Source: Paraburkholderia madseniana
GTDB lineage: Bacteria; Pseudomonadota; Gammaproteobacteria; Burkholderiales; Burkholderiaceae
Assembly (NCBI RefSeq): GCF_009690905.1
Contig: NZ_VOSW01000001.1
Coordinates: 1-64,000, forward strand
Length of the DNA: 64,000 nucleotides
Direction: 5' to 3'
Both the position numbers and the translations under genes were made by a program. Positions 48,126-56,612 of this stretch are shown one piece after another. The stretch's first letter is position 1. The number at the start of each line of letters is the position of its first letter. Under the pieces are notes generated by a model. It was not told the origin of the DNA, searched no databases, and was given only the letters and a program-made list of their open reading frames with translations.

Positions 48126-48157
48126 CCGATGTGCCTGACGCATACCAGGCACATCGG
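48126..48157 (-). terminator. 12-bp hairpin between xylF and xylG (differential expression element)
   Basis: CCGATGTGCCTG (48126-48137) and its perfect complement (48146-48157) enclose an 8-base loop in the 88-base xylF-xylG gap. There is no T tract, so it more likely protects the upstream xylF mRNA end or weakly attenuates. This raises binding protein over ATPase and permease, a common arrangement in binding-protein operons. Confidence 0.6.
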
Positions 48158-48180
48158 CTTGAACTACGCACACGTTACGC

Positions 48181-49209
48181 TCATTGGCTCGCGAGCTGGG
48201 CCTGGGTGTAGAAGCCGTCCTTGACGACCACATCAACATTGCTCTTGGTGAGCAACGTGGGTTGCAGAAGCACCGTGTCGACCTTCTTCTTGCCGTTGTC
48301 GTACTGTGCATTAAAGGCCGGCTTCTCGCCCTTCGCAAGCGCGACGGAGAGTTTCGCCGCTTCGCCTGCGATCAGCTTCAACGGTTTGTACACGGTCATC
48401 GTCTGCGTGCCGGCGATTACGCGTTTCACAGCAGCCAGATCAGCGTCTTGTCCCGACACCGGCACCTTGCCTGCCATGTGCTGTGCGGCAAGCGCCTGGA
48501 TCGCGCCGCCTGCGGTGCCGTCGTTCGAAGCGACGATTGCGTCGATCTTGTTGTTGTTCGCCGTGAGCGCATCTTCAACAATGCGCAGCGCCGTCGACGC
48601 GCTCCATTCCGGTACCCATTGCTGACCGACGATCTTGATGTCGCCCTTGTCTATCGCGGGCTTCAACACTTTGAGCTGGCCTTCACGCAGCATCTTGGCA
48701 TTGTTGTCGGTCGGCGCGCCGCCGAGCATGAAGTAGTTGCCCTTCGGTTGTGCGTTGAAGACACCTTGTGCCTGCAGCTCGCCAACCTTCTCGTTGTCGA
48801 ACGAGATATAGGCATCCACGTCGGCGTCGAGAATCAGGCGGTCGTACGAGACGACCTTGATGCCTGCTTTCTTGGCTTCGGCGACCACATTGCCGAGCGT
48901 CTTCGAATTAAACGGCACGATCACGATTACGTCGACGCCGCGCGAGATCAGGTTTTCAATCTGCGAAATCTGTCGCTCTTCGCTCGCATCGGCGGATTGC
49001 ACCGATACTTTGGCGCCGAGTTTTTCTGCCGCTGCAACGAAATAGTCACGATCGCGCGACCAACGCTCGACACGCAGATCGTCAATACAGAAGCCAATTT
49101 CCGGGTGGTCCTTGCTTGCGTGCGCGAGCGGCGCGACAAGCGACAGGCTGGCGAGCATCGCTCCACACACGAGCGAACTCAGTACGGTACGACGCGTTGC
49201 GAATTTCAT
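48181..49209 (-). CDS. xylF: D-xylose-binding periplasmic protein XylF
   Basis: A 342-residue periplasmic sugar-binding protein. The signal peptide (about 1-31, ending LVAPLAHA) precedes PEIGFCIDDLRVERWSRDRDYFVAAAEKLGAKVSVQSADASEERQISQIENLISRGVDVIVIVPFN, the hallmark of XylF. DRLILDADVDAYISFDNEKVGELQAQGV contributes ligand contacts, and VSGQDADLAAVKRVIAGTQTMTVYKPLK closes the sugar site. It delivers D-xylose to XylGH. Confidence 0.95.
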   Translation of the reverse strand: MKFATRRTVLSSLVCGAMLASLSLVAPLAHASKDHPEIGFCIDDLRVERWSRDRDYFVAAAEKLGAKVSVQSADASEERQISQIENLISRGVDVIVIVPFNSKTLGNVVAEAKKAGIKVVSYDRLILDADVDAYISFDNEKVGELQAQGVFNAQPKGNYFMLGGAPTDNNAKMLREGQLKVLKPAIDKGDIKIVGQQWVPEWSASTALRIVEDALTANNNKIDAIVASNDGTAGGAIQALAAQHMAGKVPVSGQDADLAAVKRVIAGTQTMTVYKPLKLIAGEAAKLSVALAKGEKPAFNAQYDNGKKKVDTVLLQPTLLTKSNVDVVVKDGFYTQAQLASQ

Positions 49210-49306
49210 GTCTCACTCCTTGTTCTGATAGCCGGAATACCGGATTGGACGGTCTGCGCTGCGAGCCGCAGAACCGGACAAGCGACAACCCAAAGCTTCT
49301 TTTATT

Positions 49307-49335
49307 CGCGCGGTCAACGTGGCCGCGCGGTTTTT
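49307..49335 (+). terminator. GC-rich hairpin in the xylA-xylF gap (orientation unclear)
   Basis: CGCGCGG (49307-49313) pairs with CCGCGCG (49323-49329), and five T residues follow on the plus strand. As an intrinsic terminator it would therefore act rightward, although both flanking genes are on the minus strand. On the minus strand it may act as an mRNA stabilising or attenuating stem between xylA and xylF. A weaker GCCC/GGGC stem lies nearby at about 49350-49366. Confidence 0.5.
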
Positions 49336-49384
49336 ATGTCTTACTGCGTGCCCTTTTTCGGGCGGTTACTTCATGACTGCCTTT

Positions 49385-50707
49385 TTAGCGTCGGCTGTAT
49401 ATCGCCTGATTTATAACGTTTTCCAGTTGCTCCTGTCTGCCACTCACATGCTGCGGATTCAGGCCGCGCGTCATTGCATCCGCAGCCAGCGTCGAGAGTG
49501 AATAGTCGCCCTTCAGAATCTTGCGCCCGAACTCCGACTCCCAGCCCGCGTAACGCTGACGTTTGAACGCTTCGAGCCGGTCGTTTTCGATCAGTGTTGC
49601 AGCACGCTCGACGGCGAGCGCCAGGTTATCGATTGCACCGATATGACCGAAGAACAGATCTTCCGCATCGACGCTCTGCCGCCGCACTTTAGCGTCGAAG
49701 TTCATACCGCCGGTGGTGAAGCCGCCGTGCTTGAGGATTTCGTAGAAAGCGAGAGTCAATTCTTCGACGCTGTTCGGAAACTGGTCCGTGTCCCAGCCGT
49801 TTTGTTGATCGCCGCGATTCGCGTCGACGCTGCCGAAAATACCCAGCGCGTAGGCCGTGGCGATTTCGTGATGAAACGAGTGGCCAGCAAGCGTGGCGTG
49901 ATTGGCTTCGATGTTCACGCGAATTTCTTTTTCGAGTCCGTATTGCAGCAGGAAACCGTGTACGGTCGCCACGTCATAGTCGAATTGATGCTTGGTCGGC
50001 TCCTGCGGCTTCGGCTCGATTAGCAATGCGCCTTTGAAGCCGATCTTGTGCTTGTGCTCAACGACCATGTTCAGGAAGCGGGCAAGCTGATCACGTTCGC
50101 GCACGAGATCGGTATTGAGCAGTGTGTCGTAGCCCTCACGGCCGCCCCACAACACATAATTTTCGCCACCGAGCCGTTGAGTCGCGTCGAGCGCATGACG
50201 AACCTGCGTCGCAGCGAACGCGAAAATCTCGGGATCAGGACTGGTCGCCGCACCTGCTGCATAACGCGGATGCGAGAACAGATTGGCCGTGCCCCACAAG
50301 AGTTTGACGCCGGTATCCTGCTGCTTGCGCGCCAGATAGTCGGCGATGCGGGTGAAGTTCTCGCTATAGGCTTTCAGGCTGTCACCTTCCGGTGCAACGT
50401 CGGTATCGTGAAACGTGTAATACGGCGTGCCGAGCTTCGAGAAGAACTCGAACGCGGAATCCGCCTTTTGCTGCGCCCGTTCCATGGCGTCGCCGGCTTG
50501 CTGCCATGGACGCCGAAACGTCCCTTGCCCGAAAATATCGACGCCCGGCCAGACAAACGTATGCCAGTAGCACACAGCGATGCGAAGATGTTCTTCGAGT
50601 GTCTTGCCGAGCACCCGCTTACTCTTGTCGTAATGGCGATACGCAAGCGGGTTATCCGATTGCGGGCCCTCGTAGCGGATCTCGGGAATGTGTTCAAAGT
50701 AGGACAT
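49385..50707 (-). CDS. xylA: xylose isomerase
   Basis: A 440-residue class II xylose isomerase converting D-xylose to D-xylulose with two divalent metals. [22 protein letters not shown] holds the catalytic His and Asp region. [54 protein letters not shown] and [17 protein letters not shown] carry the metal-binding Glu, His and Asp residues. GGAG precedes the ATG closely. It is the first gene of the operon, directly after a 34-bp dyad. No xylulokinase gene is in the window. Confidence 0.96.
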   Translation of the reverse strand: MSYFEHIPEIRYEGPQSDNPLAYRHYDKSKRVLGKTLEEHLRIAVCYWHTFVWPGVDIFGQGTFRRPWQQAGDAMERAQQKADSAFEFFSKLGTPYYTFHDTDVAPEGDSLKAYSENFTRIADYLARKQQDTGVKLLWGTANLFSHPRYAAGAATSPDPEIFAFAATQVRHALDATQRLGGENYVLWGGREGYDTLLNTDLVRERDQLARFLNMVVEHKHKIGFKGALLIEPKPQEPTKHQFDYDVATVHGFLLQYGLEKEIRVNIEANHATLAGHSFHHEIATAYALGIFGSVDANRGDQQNGWDTDQFPNSVEELTLAFYEILKHGGFTTGGMNFDAKVRRQSVDAEDLFFGHIGAIDNLALAVERAATLIENDRLEAFKRQRYAGWESEFGRKILKGDYSLSTLAADAMTRGLNPQHVSGRQEQLENVINQAIYSRR

Positions 50708-50723
50708 TAGCTTCTCCTGTGTC

Positions 50724-50757
50724 GACCTGAGTTAGCGCTTTAGCGCTTACTCAGGTC
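50724..50757. promoter_or_regulatory. 34-bp inverted repeat upstream of xylA (putative xylose operator)
   Basis: The arms GACCTGAGT (50724-50732) and ACTCAGGTC (50749-50757) enclose two copies of AGCGCT (50734-50739 and 50742-50747), so outer and inner elements are both symmetric. Thirty of 34 positions are palindromic. It begins 17 bases before the xylA ATG, thus in the promoter or 5' leader. It could be a binding site for XylR or for a LacI-type protein (TTAGCGCTTTA-like core), or an RNA hairpin. Confidence 0.65.
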
Positions 50758-51017
50758 CCATGCTGCACTGCAACCCGTGCGGTATCGCCGCGCCGGTCGA
50801 CAAGGTGACGCCATGCTGCCGCTTGCAAGGTGCATCGGCAATTGCGAAATTGCGCAGCGTGCTTGATGTTTCTTACCGCCCATGCGTTTGTTTCACACTG
50901 GCGCGATGTTCGCGGCCTAGAATAACCAGACGCTTAAAAACGGTGCTGCCTTCAGAGCGCATCCAACAGGAGACGAAGGCGCTGCGAATCTTGACGATCC
51001 GCACGCCACCCACTGCC
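50758..51017. other. divergent xylA-xylR promoter region
   Basis: About 260 bases with no gene. TAGAAT (50918-50923) is a possible -10 for xylR, with no good -35. A longer in-frame ORF reaching 50760 exists in the xylR frame but is Cys/Arg-rich and not protein-like. No other element is recognised. Confidence 0.4.
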
Positions 51018-52235
51018 ATGACCCGTCCGCAAACACCACAGACGACCCATCGGATCGCGCTGCTGTTCAACGCGAACAAGGTGTATGACCGCGAGATCAT
51101 CACCGGCATCGGCAATTACCTGCTGTCGACGCGCGTGGCGTGGGATCTCTTCCTTGAAGAAGATTTCCGCTGCCGGTTGACGGGTATCGAGCGTTTCGAC
51201 GGCGACGGCATCATCGCGGATTTCGACGATCCCGCTGTGGGTGAAGCGCTGAGAGACTGTCCGTTGCCGGTGGTGGCAGTCGGTTCATCGTTCGAAGATC
51301 CGGCGCACTACCCCCCGGACTTACCCTATATCGCGACCGATAACGCCAAGCTCGTTTCGCTCGCCTACACGCATCTGATCGGCGCGGGACTCGAGCACTT
51401 CGCCCTGTATAGCCTGCCGCAAGCGCAGGAGAATCGCTGGGCGCAACAACGTGAGTTGGCATTCGCTCACCTGCGCAGCACGGACGGCCATAGCGCCGAG
51501 CAGATCGGCACCGAGATCTATCGTGGCCTGTCGACCAGCGCGCCGTCGTGGAATCAGGCAACCGAGCAGCTCACCGCTTGGCTCGCCCAGTTGCCGAAGC
51601 CGGTCGGCATCATCGCCGTCACCGACGCCCGCGCTCGGCATCTGCTGCAGGCATGCTTGATCGCGGGTATTCCCGTGCCTGAAGAAGTGGCGATCATCGG
51701 CATCGACAACGACCCGCTCACGCGTACGCTGACCCGTATTCCGCTTTCCTCCGTGATTCAAGGCACCGAGGAAATGGGCCGCACCGCCGCTCACTTGCTG
51801 CATCAAATGCTGCACGGCGCGCGTTTTCCGGGGCGGCGCATTCTCGTGCCACCGGTCGGCATCAATGTGCTCGAATCGACGAAACACCAGCCGCTCGCGA
51901 GTCCGTATGTGATGCGCGCACGGCACTTCATCCGCCAGTATGCGTGCCAGGGCATCCGCACCGAACAGGTTGCCGATTACGTGGGCGTGTCGCGTTCGTC
52001 GCTCGAAGAGTACTTTCGGCGCGAACGGCAGTGCACCGTGCATCAGGAAATCCTGCGCCATAAACTCGATGTCGCGAAAGCGCTGCTGGCGAAGCGCGAT
52101 GCGTCGAGTGCCGAGGTGGCGATCCGTTGCGGCTTCACGTCGCTGCAATACATGTACGCGGTGTTTCGCCGCGAACTCGGCTGTACGCCGCGCGAATACC
52201 AGGATCGTGTGAATTCGACCGCAACGCCCGGCTGA
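51018..52235 (+). CDS. xylR: xylose operon regulator XylR (AraC family)
   Basis: A 405-residue activator with an N-terminal periplasmic-binding-protein-like xylose sensor (HRIALLFNANKVYDREIITGIGNYLLSTRVAWDLFLEEDFRC ... IIGIDNDPLTRTLTRIPLSSVIQGTEEMGRTAAHLLHQML). The C-terminal AraC DNA-binding domain is ACQGIRTEQVADYVGVSRSSLEEYFRRERQCTVHQEILRHKLDVAKALLAKRDASSAEVAIRCGFTSLQYMYAVFRRELGCTPREYQDR. This matches E. coli XylR in layout. The start at 51018 is chosen because upstream codons lack conservation features. It diverges from xylA and should activate it with xylose. Confidence 0.93.
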   Translation: MTRPQTPQTTHRIALLFNANKVYDREIITGIGNYLLSTRVAWDLFLEEDFRCRLTGIERFDGDGIIADFDDPAVGEALRDCPLPVVAVGSSFEDPAHYPPDLPYIATDNAKLVSLAYTHLIGAGLEHFALYSLPQAQENRWAQQRELAFAHLRSTDGHSAEQIGTEIYRGLSTSAPSWNQATEQLTAWLAQLPKPVGIIAVTDARARHLLQACLIAGIPVPEEVAIIGIDNDPLTRTLTRIPLSSVIQGTEEMGRTAAHLLHQMLHGARFPGRRILVPPVGINVLESTKHQPLASPYVMRARHFIRQYACQGIRTEQVADYVGVSRSSLEEYFRRERQCTVHQEILRHKLDVAKALLAKRDASSAEVAIRCGFTSLQYMYAVFRRELGCTPREYQDRVNSTATPG

Positions 52236-52268
52236 GCATGCCTTTCACCTTTTCTTTCCACCGACGAC

Positions 52269-53354
52269 ATGATCAGCATCGCACCACTTTCCTCTGAGCC
52301 ATGGGGCACACTGCCCGGCGGCGATCCTGTGCGGCTCTTCACGCTGCGCAATGCGCACGGCATGAAGGTCGCCATCAGCGACCTGGGCGCGACGCTGGTC
52401 TCGTGGCATGCGCCGGACCGCACGGGTCGTCTCGGCGACATCCTGCTCGGCCACGACACGCCCGCCGAATACGTTGCGGCCACAACCTACATGGGCGGAT
52501 TGATCGGCCGTTGGGCGAACCGCATTGCCGATGCGCGTTTCACGCTCGACGGCATCGAGTACACGCTCGATCGCAATGAAGGCGCGAATCTGCTGCATGG
52601 CGGCACGCAGGGTTTTCATCGCGCACTGTGGGACGTGACCGAAGACAACGGTGCGCTGGTTATGCGTCTGGAATCGCCCGAAGGCGACGCCGGTTTTCCG
52701 GGCAACGTCACGGTGCAAGTGCGTTACTCACTCGACGACGACGGCACCTTGACGATCGCCTATGAAGCGATCACGGACGCCCCTACGCCACTCAATCTGA
52801 CGAGCCATCCGTATTTCAACCTGACGGGTCGGCGGGGTGCCGACATTCGCGGACATGTGCTGTCGATCAATGCTGACCGGTTCTTCGAAGTCGATGCGTC
52901 GATGATTCCTTGCGAGCTTGCCGAAGTGGCAGGCAATGCGTTCGACTTCAGACAGAGCGCGCCCATCGGTGCACGGCTCGATTGGCCGCATGCGCAGCTT
53001 GCGAGGGCCGGTGGCTTCGACCACTGCTATGTACTGCGTGACGCGCCTGACGCCACGATGGCCGGACGCGAACCGCAGGTACGCCAGGTTGCATGCGCCT
53101 ATGACCCCGGCAGCGGACGCGAACTGACCGTCTCGACCGATCAGCGCGGCTTACAGTTCTACACCGGCAATTTCCTGAAAGGCGACACGGGACGCGGCGG
53201 CATCGCCTACCAGGCGTACTCCGGACTGTGTCTCGAAGCGAGTGGCTTTCCGAATGAAGTCAATATGGCCGAGCAGGATCAGGTCATCGTGCGGCCTGGC
53301 AGCGCATACCGGCAGGTGACGGCGTACCGCGTAGGTGTACGTTCTGGAGTCTGA
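52269..53354 (+). CDS. galM: aldose 1-epimerase (mutarotase)
   Basis: A 361-residue GalM-family epimerase. MGGLIGRWANRIADARFTLDGIEYTLDRNEGANLLHGGTQGFHRALWDV is the substrate-binding region. PLNLTSHPYFNLTGR contains the catalytic acid His, and AYSGLCLEASGFPNEVNM the catalytic base Glu (usually followed by Pro-Gln, here Ala-Ser). It interconverts alpha and beta anomers of aldoses. It starts 33 bases after xylR, so is probably co-transcribed and supplies the anomer used by xylose isomerase. Confidence 0.93.
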   Translation: MISIAPLSSEPWGTLPGGDPVRLFTLRNAHGMKVAISDLGATLVSWHAPDRTGRLGDILLGHDTPAEYVAATTYMGGLIGRWANRIADARFTLDGIEYTLDRNEGANLLHGGTQGFHRALWDVTEDNGALVMRLESPEGDAGFPGNVTVQVRYSLDDDGTLTIAYEAITDAPTPLNLTSHPYFNLTGRRGADIRGHVLSINADRFFEVDASMIPCELAEVAGNAFDFRQSAPIGARLDWPHAQLARAGGFDHCYVLRDAPDATMAGREPQVRQVACAYDPGSGRELTVSTDQRGLQFYTGNFLKGDTGRGGIAYQAYSGLCLEASGFPNEVNMAEQDQVIVRPGSAYRQVTAYRVGVRSGV

Positions 53355-53436
53355 AGCAATTCTTCAAATCTTAGGAAGAGCATTACATAACGCCGACTTA
53401 TCATTTGCTGCAAGACTGAATTACGGGTTTAGGGGT

Positions 53437-53464
53437 TTGCCCTAGATCGCCCGCTTCCTAGAAT
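53437..53464 (+). promoter_or_regulatory. promoter of the DUF4148 gene
   Basis: TTGCCC (53437-53442), 16 bases, TAGAAT (53459-53464) form a sigma-70-type promoter about 60 bases before the start codon. A direct repeat of GGGTTT lies just upstream. Confidence 0.6.
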
Positions 53465-53527
53465 CCCTCCATAGGCCGCCGAACACATGTTGCGGCGCCG
53501 AATAAAACATCCTCGGAGGGACGCATC

Positions 53528-53839
53528 ATGAAATCGCTGATCAAAGCAGTCGCACTGGTCGTTGTACTCGCAGCCCCGGTCGCTTCGTTCGCACAGTCCG
53601 AGCAACCGCTGACCCGCGCGGAGGTCAAGGCGCAACTGATCCAGATTGAACAGGCCGGCTACAACCCCGCCGCTGCAACCGACTCGACCTACCCCGCGGA
53701 CATTCAGGCAGCCGAAGCACGCGTAGCCGCACAGCATGACGCCACCGGTTATGGTTCTTCGGCAAACGGCTCATCGCAAACCGGCACACCCGTACCCGCT
53801 GCGCCTGCGGTTCAGCCCGAACCGATGGGCGGCCAGTAA
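53528..53839 (+). CDS. DUF4148 exported protein
   Basis: A 103-residue protein with a signal peptide (MKSLIKAVALVVVLAAPVASFA). The DUF4148 core is PLTRAEVKAQLIQIEQAGYNPAAATDSTYPADIQAAEARVAAQ, and a Gly/Ser/Pro-rich tail follows. The family is almost confined to Burkholderiales and is present in many copies per genome, with no known function. GGAGGG precedes the ATG. It is monocistronic with its own promoter and a downstream hairpin. Confidence 0.92.
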   Translation: MKSLIKAVALVVVLAAPVASFAQSEQPLTRAEVKAQLIQIEQAGYNPAAATDSTYPADIQAAEARVAAQHDATGYGSSANGSSQTGTPVPAAPAVQPEPMGGQ

Positions 53840-53871
53840 AACGCTAACGTTGTCTGTTGTTGCGTAGTTCG

Positions 53872-53906
53872 ATGCGAGCCATGCTTGTTGAAGCATGCGC
53901 TCGCAT
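53872..53906 (+). terminator. bulged hairpin after the DUF4148 gene
   Basis: ATGCGAGC-CATGCTT pairs with AAGCATGCGCTCGCAT (one bulged base) around a short loop, 33 bases after the DUF4148 stop. There is no T tract, so it would be a weak or Rho-assisted terminator. Confidence 0.5.
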
Positions 53907-54591
53907 GAACGCGTTCCACTGCGCATGACGATGACAGCGCAGTGTCAGAAAATCCTTTGACGAAAATAATGGCTCATATATCCTAGGGCGGCAGTTTGGT
54001 GGTTCTCGCAGCGCGGTCTATTTGCATCAGCGAGGACTTCTACTCAACGTCGCTTCGGGTTCCATCGTGAAAGTCCGTGGTCCATTGGTGAGATATCAGC
54101 CTGGTCGGGAAAGAACCTTCCTGTCCGGCTGTTCGATCGCTCATCAGGGGAGCAACTGCGCTTCGCCATCCCGCCCCCTGTCCATCGATACCGTGTTGTC
54201 GCGTCGATCCGTCCGTCGACACAACGTCATTGCAGCACCCGCAGCTATCGGGGTGCGCACCGACGAAATCGCGTCGCTTCTGCCTTAGCCCCCTTCTCTT
54301 TTCGCGAGCAAGTGTTGCATGCGATCAGGCCGCTTTATCTAGCGGTCGAACGTCTGCAATGCGTTTGTCTGTCCGCGCTTTGCATTTGTCTTGCTAGCGT
54401 TGGCCGGCTTATAGCGCTCGCCTCTCTGCGTCCCTTTTAGCTCTGCTGTGCGCTTGCGCTGCGGCAGGCGGCGTCACGTCCTTTACTCGTCCGCATTCGT
54501 GCGGAACGTATGGACGTGTGGATCGTCACGCTCGTGCATCGGTACCTGCGCTGCGGCGAAAACTGAAGATCGAAACCAAGGAGATAGTCGA
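53907..54591. other. long intergenic region before the polyamine-type binding protein
   Basis: About 680 bases without a supported gene. An 88-codon frame at 54022-54288 has no ribosome site and an unprotein-like composition. The promoter of the next gene should lie in its last 200 bases. Nothing else is recognised. Confidence 0.4.
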
Positions 54592-55710
54592 ATGAAGATC
54601 CGTCATGCCAAGCTTCTCTCGCTCACCGGCACGATGCTGTGCTCGTTGACCGCTTTAACCCCGATGAACGCTGCACACGCAGCGGATACGACGATCAACG
54701 TCTACAACTGGTCGGACTACATCGCCAAAGACACGATTACCGGCTTCGAAAAGCAATCCGGCATCACGGTGAAATACGACAGCTACGATAGCGACGACAC
54801 GTTGCAGGCGAAACTACTGGCAGGCAGTTCCGGGTATGACATCGTTGTGCCCACATCGAGTTATATGGCGCGCCAGATCGAGGCCGGCGTGTATCAGAAG
54901 ATCGACAAATCGAAGATGCCGAACCTCGCGAACCTCGATCCGGGTTTGATGAAACTGATTGCCGATGCGGACCCCGGCAATCAATACGGCGTACCTTGGG
55001 CGTGGGGCACGGACGGTGTCGGCTATAACGTTCAGGCCGTGAAAAAAGCACTCGGCGCCGATGCGCCGGTTGATAGTTGGTCGCTGTTGTTCGACCCGCA
55101 GAATCTTTCGAAGCTGAAGAGTTGTGGCGTGTCTTTCCTCGACGCAGCGGCGGATGTTTTCCCGGCCGTGCTTCAGTACATGCATAAGGACCCGAACAGC
55201 ACCAATCCCGGCGATTACCAGGCCGCATACGAAGTGCTGAAGAAAGTGCGACCGTATATCACGCAGTTCAATTCGTCCGGCTACATCAACGATCTGGCGA
55301 ACAACGATATCTGTGTGGCGTTGGGCTATTCGGGCGATGTGGGAATTGCCCGGCGACGTGCGTCGGAAGCGAAGCGTTCGTACGACGTTCGGTTCTCGAA
55401 TATCAAGGACGCGGGCCTGCTTTGGATGGACGTGATGGTGATTCCGAAAGATGCCCCGCATCCGGAAGCGGCGATGAAGTGGATGAACTACATCGAAGAT
55501 CCGAAGGTAAGCGCGGCGATTACGAACGAAGTGTTTTATCCGACTGCGAATCGCGCGGCGAGGCAGTTTGTGACGCCGGCGATCGAGCAGGATGCGAATG
55601 TGTATCCGCCTGAAGCTGTGCTGAACAAGATGACGTTGATGCGGCCGCAGCCTGCGCCGATCATGCGGCTTGAAAACCGGCTGTGGGCGCAGTTGAAGTC
55701 GGGGAGTTGA
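54592..55710 (+). CDS. potF: polyamine (putrescine-type) ABC transporter substrate-binding protein
   Basis: A 372-residue periplasmic binding protein of the PotD/PotF family. The signal peptide ends at HAAD, and INVYNWSDYIAKDTITGFEKQSGITVKYDSYDSDDTLQAKLLAGSSGYDIVVPTSSYMARQIEAGVYQKIDKSKMPNLANLDP is the family hallmark. YGVPWAWGTDGVGYN and IALGYSGDVGIA-like residues line the diamine site. AAGGAG is eight bases before the ATG, and the longer frame to 54448 is rejected. No permease or ATPase is adjacent. The symbol reflects family, not proven orthology. Confidence 0.9.
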   Translation: MKIRHAKLLSLTGTMLCSLTALTPMNAAHAADTTINVYNWSDYIAKDTITGFEKQSGITVKYDSYDSDDTLQAKLLAGSSGYDIVVPTSSYMARQIEAGVYQKIDKSKMPNLANLDPGLMKLIADADPGNQYGVPWAWGTDGVGYNVQAVKKALGADAPVDSWSLLFDPQNLSKLKSCGVSFLDAAADVFPAVLQYMHKDPNSTNPGDYQAAYEVLKKVRPYITQFNSSGYINDLANNDICVALGYSGDVGIARRRASEAKRSYDVRFSNIKDAGLLWMDVMVIPKDAPHPEAAMKWMNYIEDPKVSAAITNEVFYPTANRAARQFVTPAIEQDANVYPPEAVLNKMTLMRPQPAPIMRLENRLWAQLKSGS

Positions 55711-55837
55711 GTTCGGTTTAGCTGGTGTAGTCTGCTGACGATAGGTGTCACCTTTTGCGCGTGGCGCATGCAGTGGGTGTGTGCGCTACGCCCTTTTTGA
55801 AGCTCTGCTTTTTTAACTCTGTTTGCATCGAACCATT

Positions 55838-56200
55838 ATGAGCATTATGAATATCGTAGATTTTGCGCAGCCTGCCAAGGAAAGCGTTGAGTACATGCCG
55901 AAGGCGGAAGCAGTGCTTTCCGGCAATCCTTCGCAGCTTGTTCACACGCATTTTTCCAGTCCCTGTGGGCAGCTCGCGGCTGGCGTTTGGGAGGGAGCTT
56001 GCGGGCAATGGACGGTGAACTTCACCGAGAGTGAGTATTGCGAAATACTCGAGGGCGTGTCCGTGATTCGGGATGCGCATGGGACAAGCAAGACTGTGCG
56101 GGCTGGGGATCGGTTTTTTATTCCGGCCGGGTTTAAGGGGACGTGGGAAGTGGTTGAGCCGTGTAAGAAGATTTTTGTTTCGGTGGAGTTTAAGGCGTAG
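55838..56200 (+). CDS. cupin-domain protein (Cupin_3 family)
   Basis: A 120-residue single-domain cupin. VWEGACGQWTVNFTESEYCEILEGVSVIRDAHGTSKTVRAGDRFFIPAGFKGTWEVVEPCKKIFV shows the Cupin_3 (PF05899) pattern, with Glu and GD.F.IPAG.KGTWEV typical of ureidoglycine-aminohydrolase- and EutQ-like proteins. The first cupin motif lacks the usual pair of metal His residues. It follows the polyamine binding-protein gene by 127 bases on the same strand, an association often seen with polyamine or amino acid use. Function unknown. Start chosen among three close ATGs. Confidence 0.82.
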   Translation: MSIMNIVDFAQPAKESVEYMPKAEAVLSGNPSQLVHTHFSSPCGQLAAGVWEGACGQWTVNFTESEYCEILEGVSVIRDAHGTSKTVRAGDRFFIPAGFKGTWEVVEPCKKIFVSVEFKA

Positions 56201-56215
56201 GTTGCGGTGGTGCTG

Positions 56216-56523
56216 CTTTCAGGCTTCGCTGTTGATCGCGCATCACGGGTGGAGTCTGGTCGATCGCATTCCTCGCTTTTCTGGTGACCTATCAATTCAT
56301 GTTCTGGATACCGACTTTGCTCGTGTCGTACGGATTTTCGCCAGCGAGCGCGGCGTTGGGCTCCGCGGCGAGCGCAATCGGCGGCATTCTACTAACGCTT
56401 GGGTTTTCGCCGCAGCGAATCGTGTTGTTCAACTGCTTGCCGATTTTCCTGATTATTGCCTTGCTCGCGATCTCGCAGCTCTACCCGCGACGGTCGCGAG
56501 CTGGTCAGGTGCGTACCGATTGA
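56216..56523 (+). pseudogene. MFS transporter remnant
   Basis: From about 56228 one frame reads GGVWSIAFLAFLVTYQFMFWIPTLLVSYGFSPASAALGSAASAIGGIL, resembling the start of the second half of an aromatic-acid-type MFS permease. It then jumps directly to LTLGFSPQRIVLFNCLPIFLIIALLAIS and a polar C-terminus, like the end of such a transporter. Roughly 100 residues between, and the whole first half, are missing. There is no proper start. It cannot transport. Confidence 0.7.
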
Positions 56524-56612
56524 CGGCGGCAAGGTCAGGAGTGTTCGTCGATCCACGCCTCGTGCAACACTTGAGATGTTGAGACAGGATGCGACCCTAT
56601 CCCCGACAGATC

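Noticed and set aside
50760-51017. N-terminal extension of XylR to 50760
   Set aside because: The extra 86 codons are Cys/Arg-rich and cover the divergent promoter; the conserved XylR start motif begins near 51018.
54022-54288. 88-codon plus-strand ORF in the region before the polyamine binding protein
   Set aside because: No ribosome binding site, atypical composition and no family resemblance; treated as noncoding.
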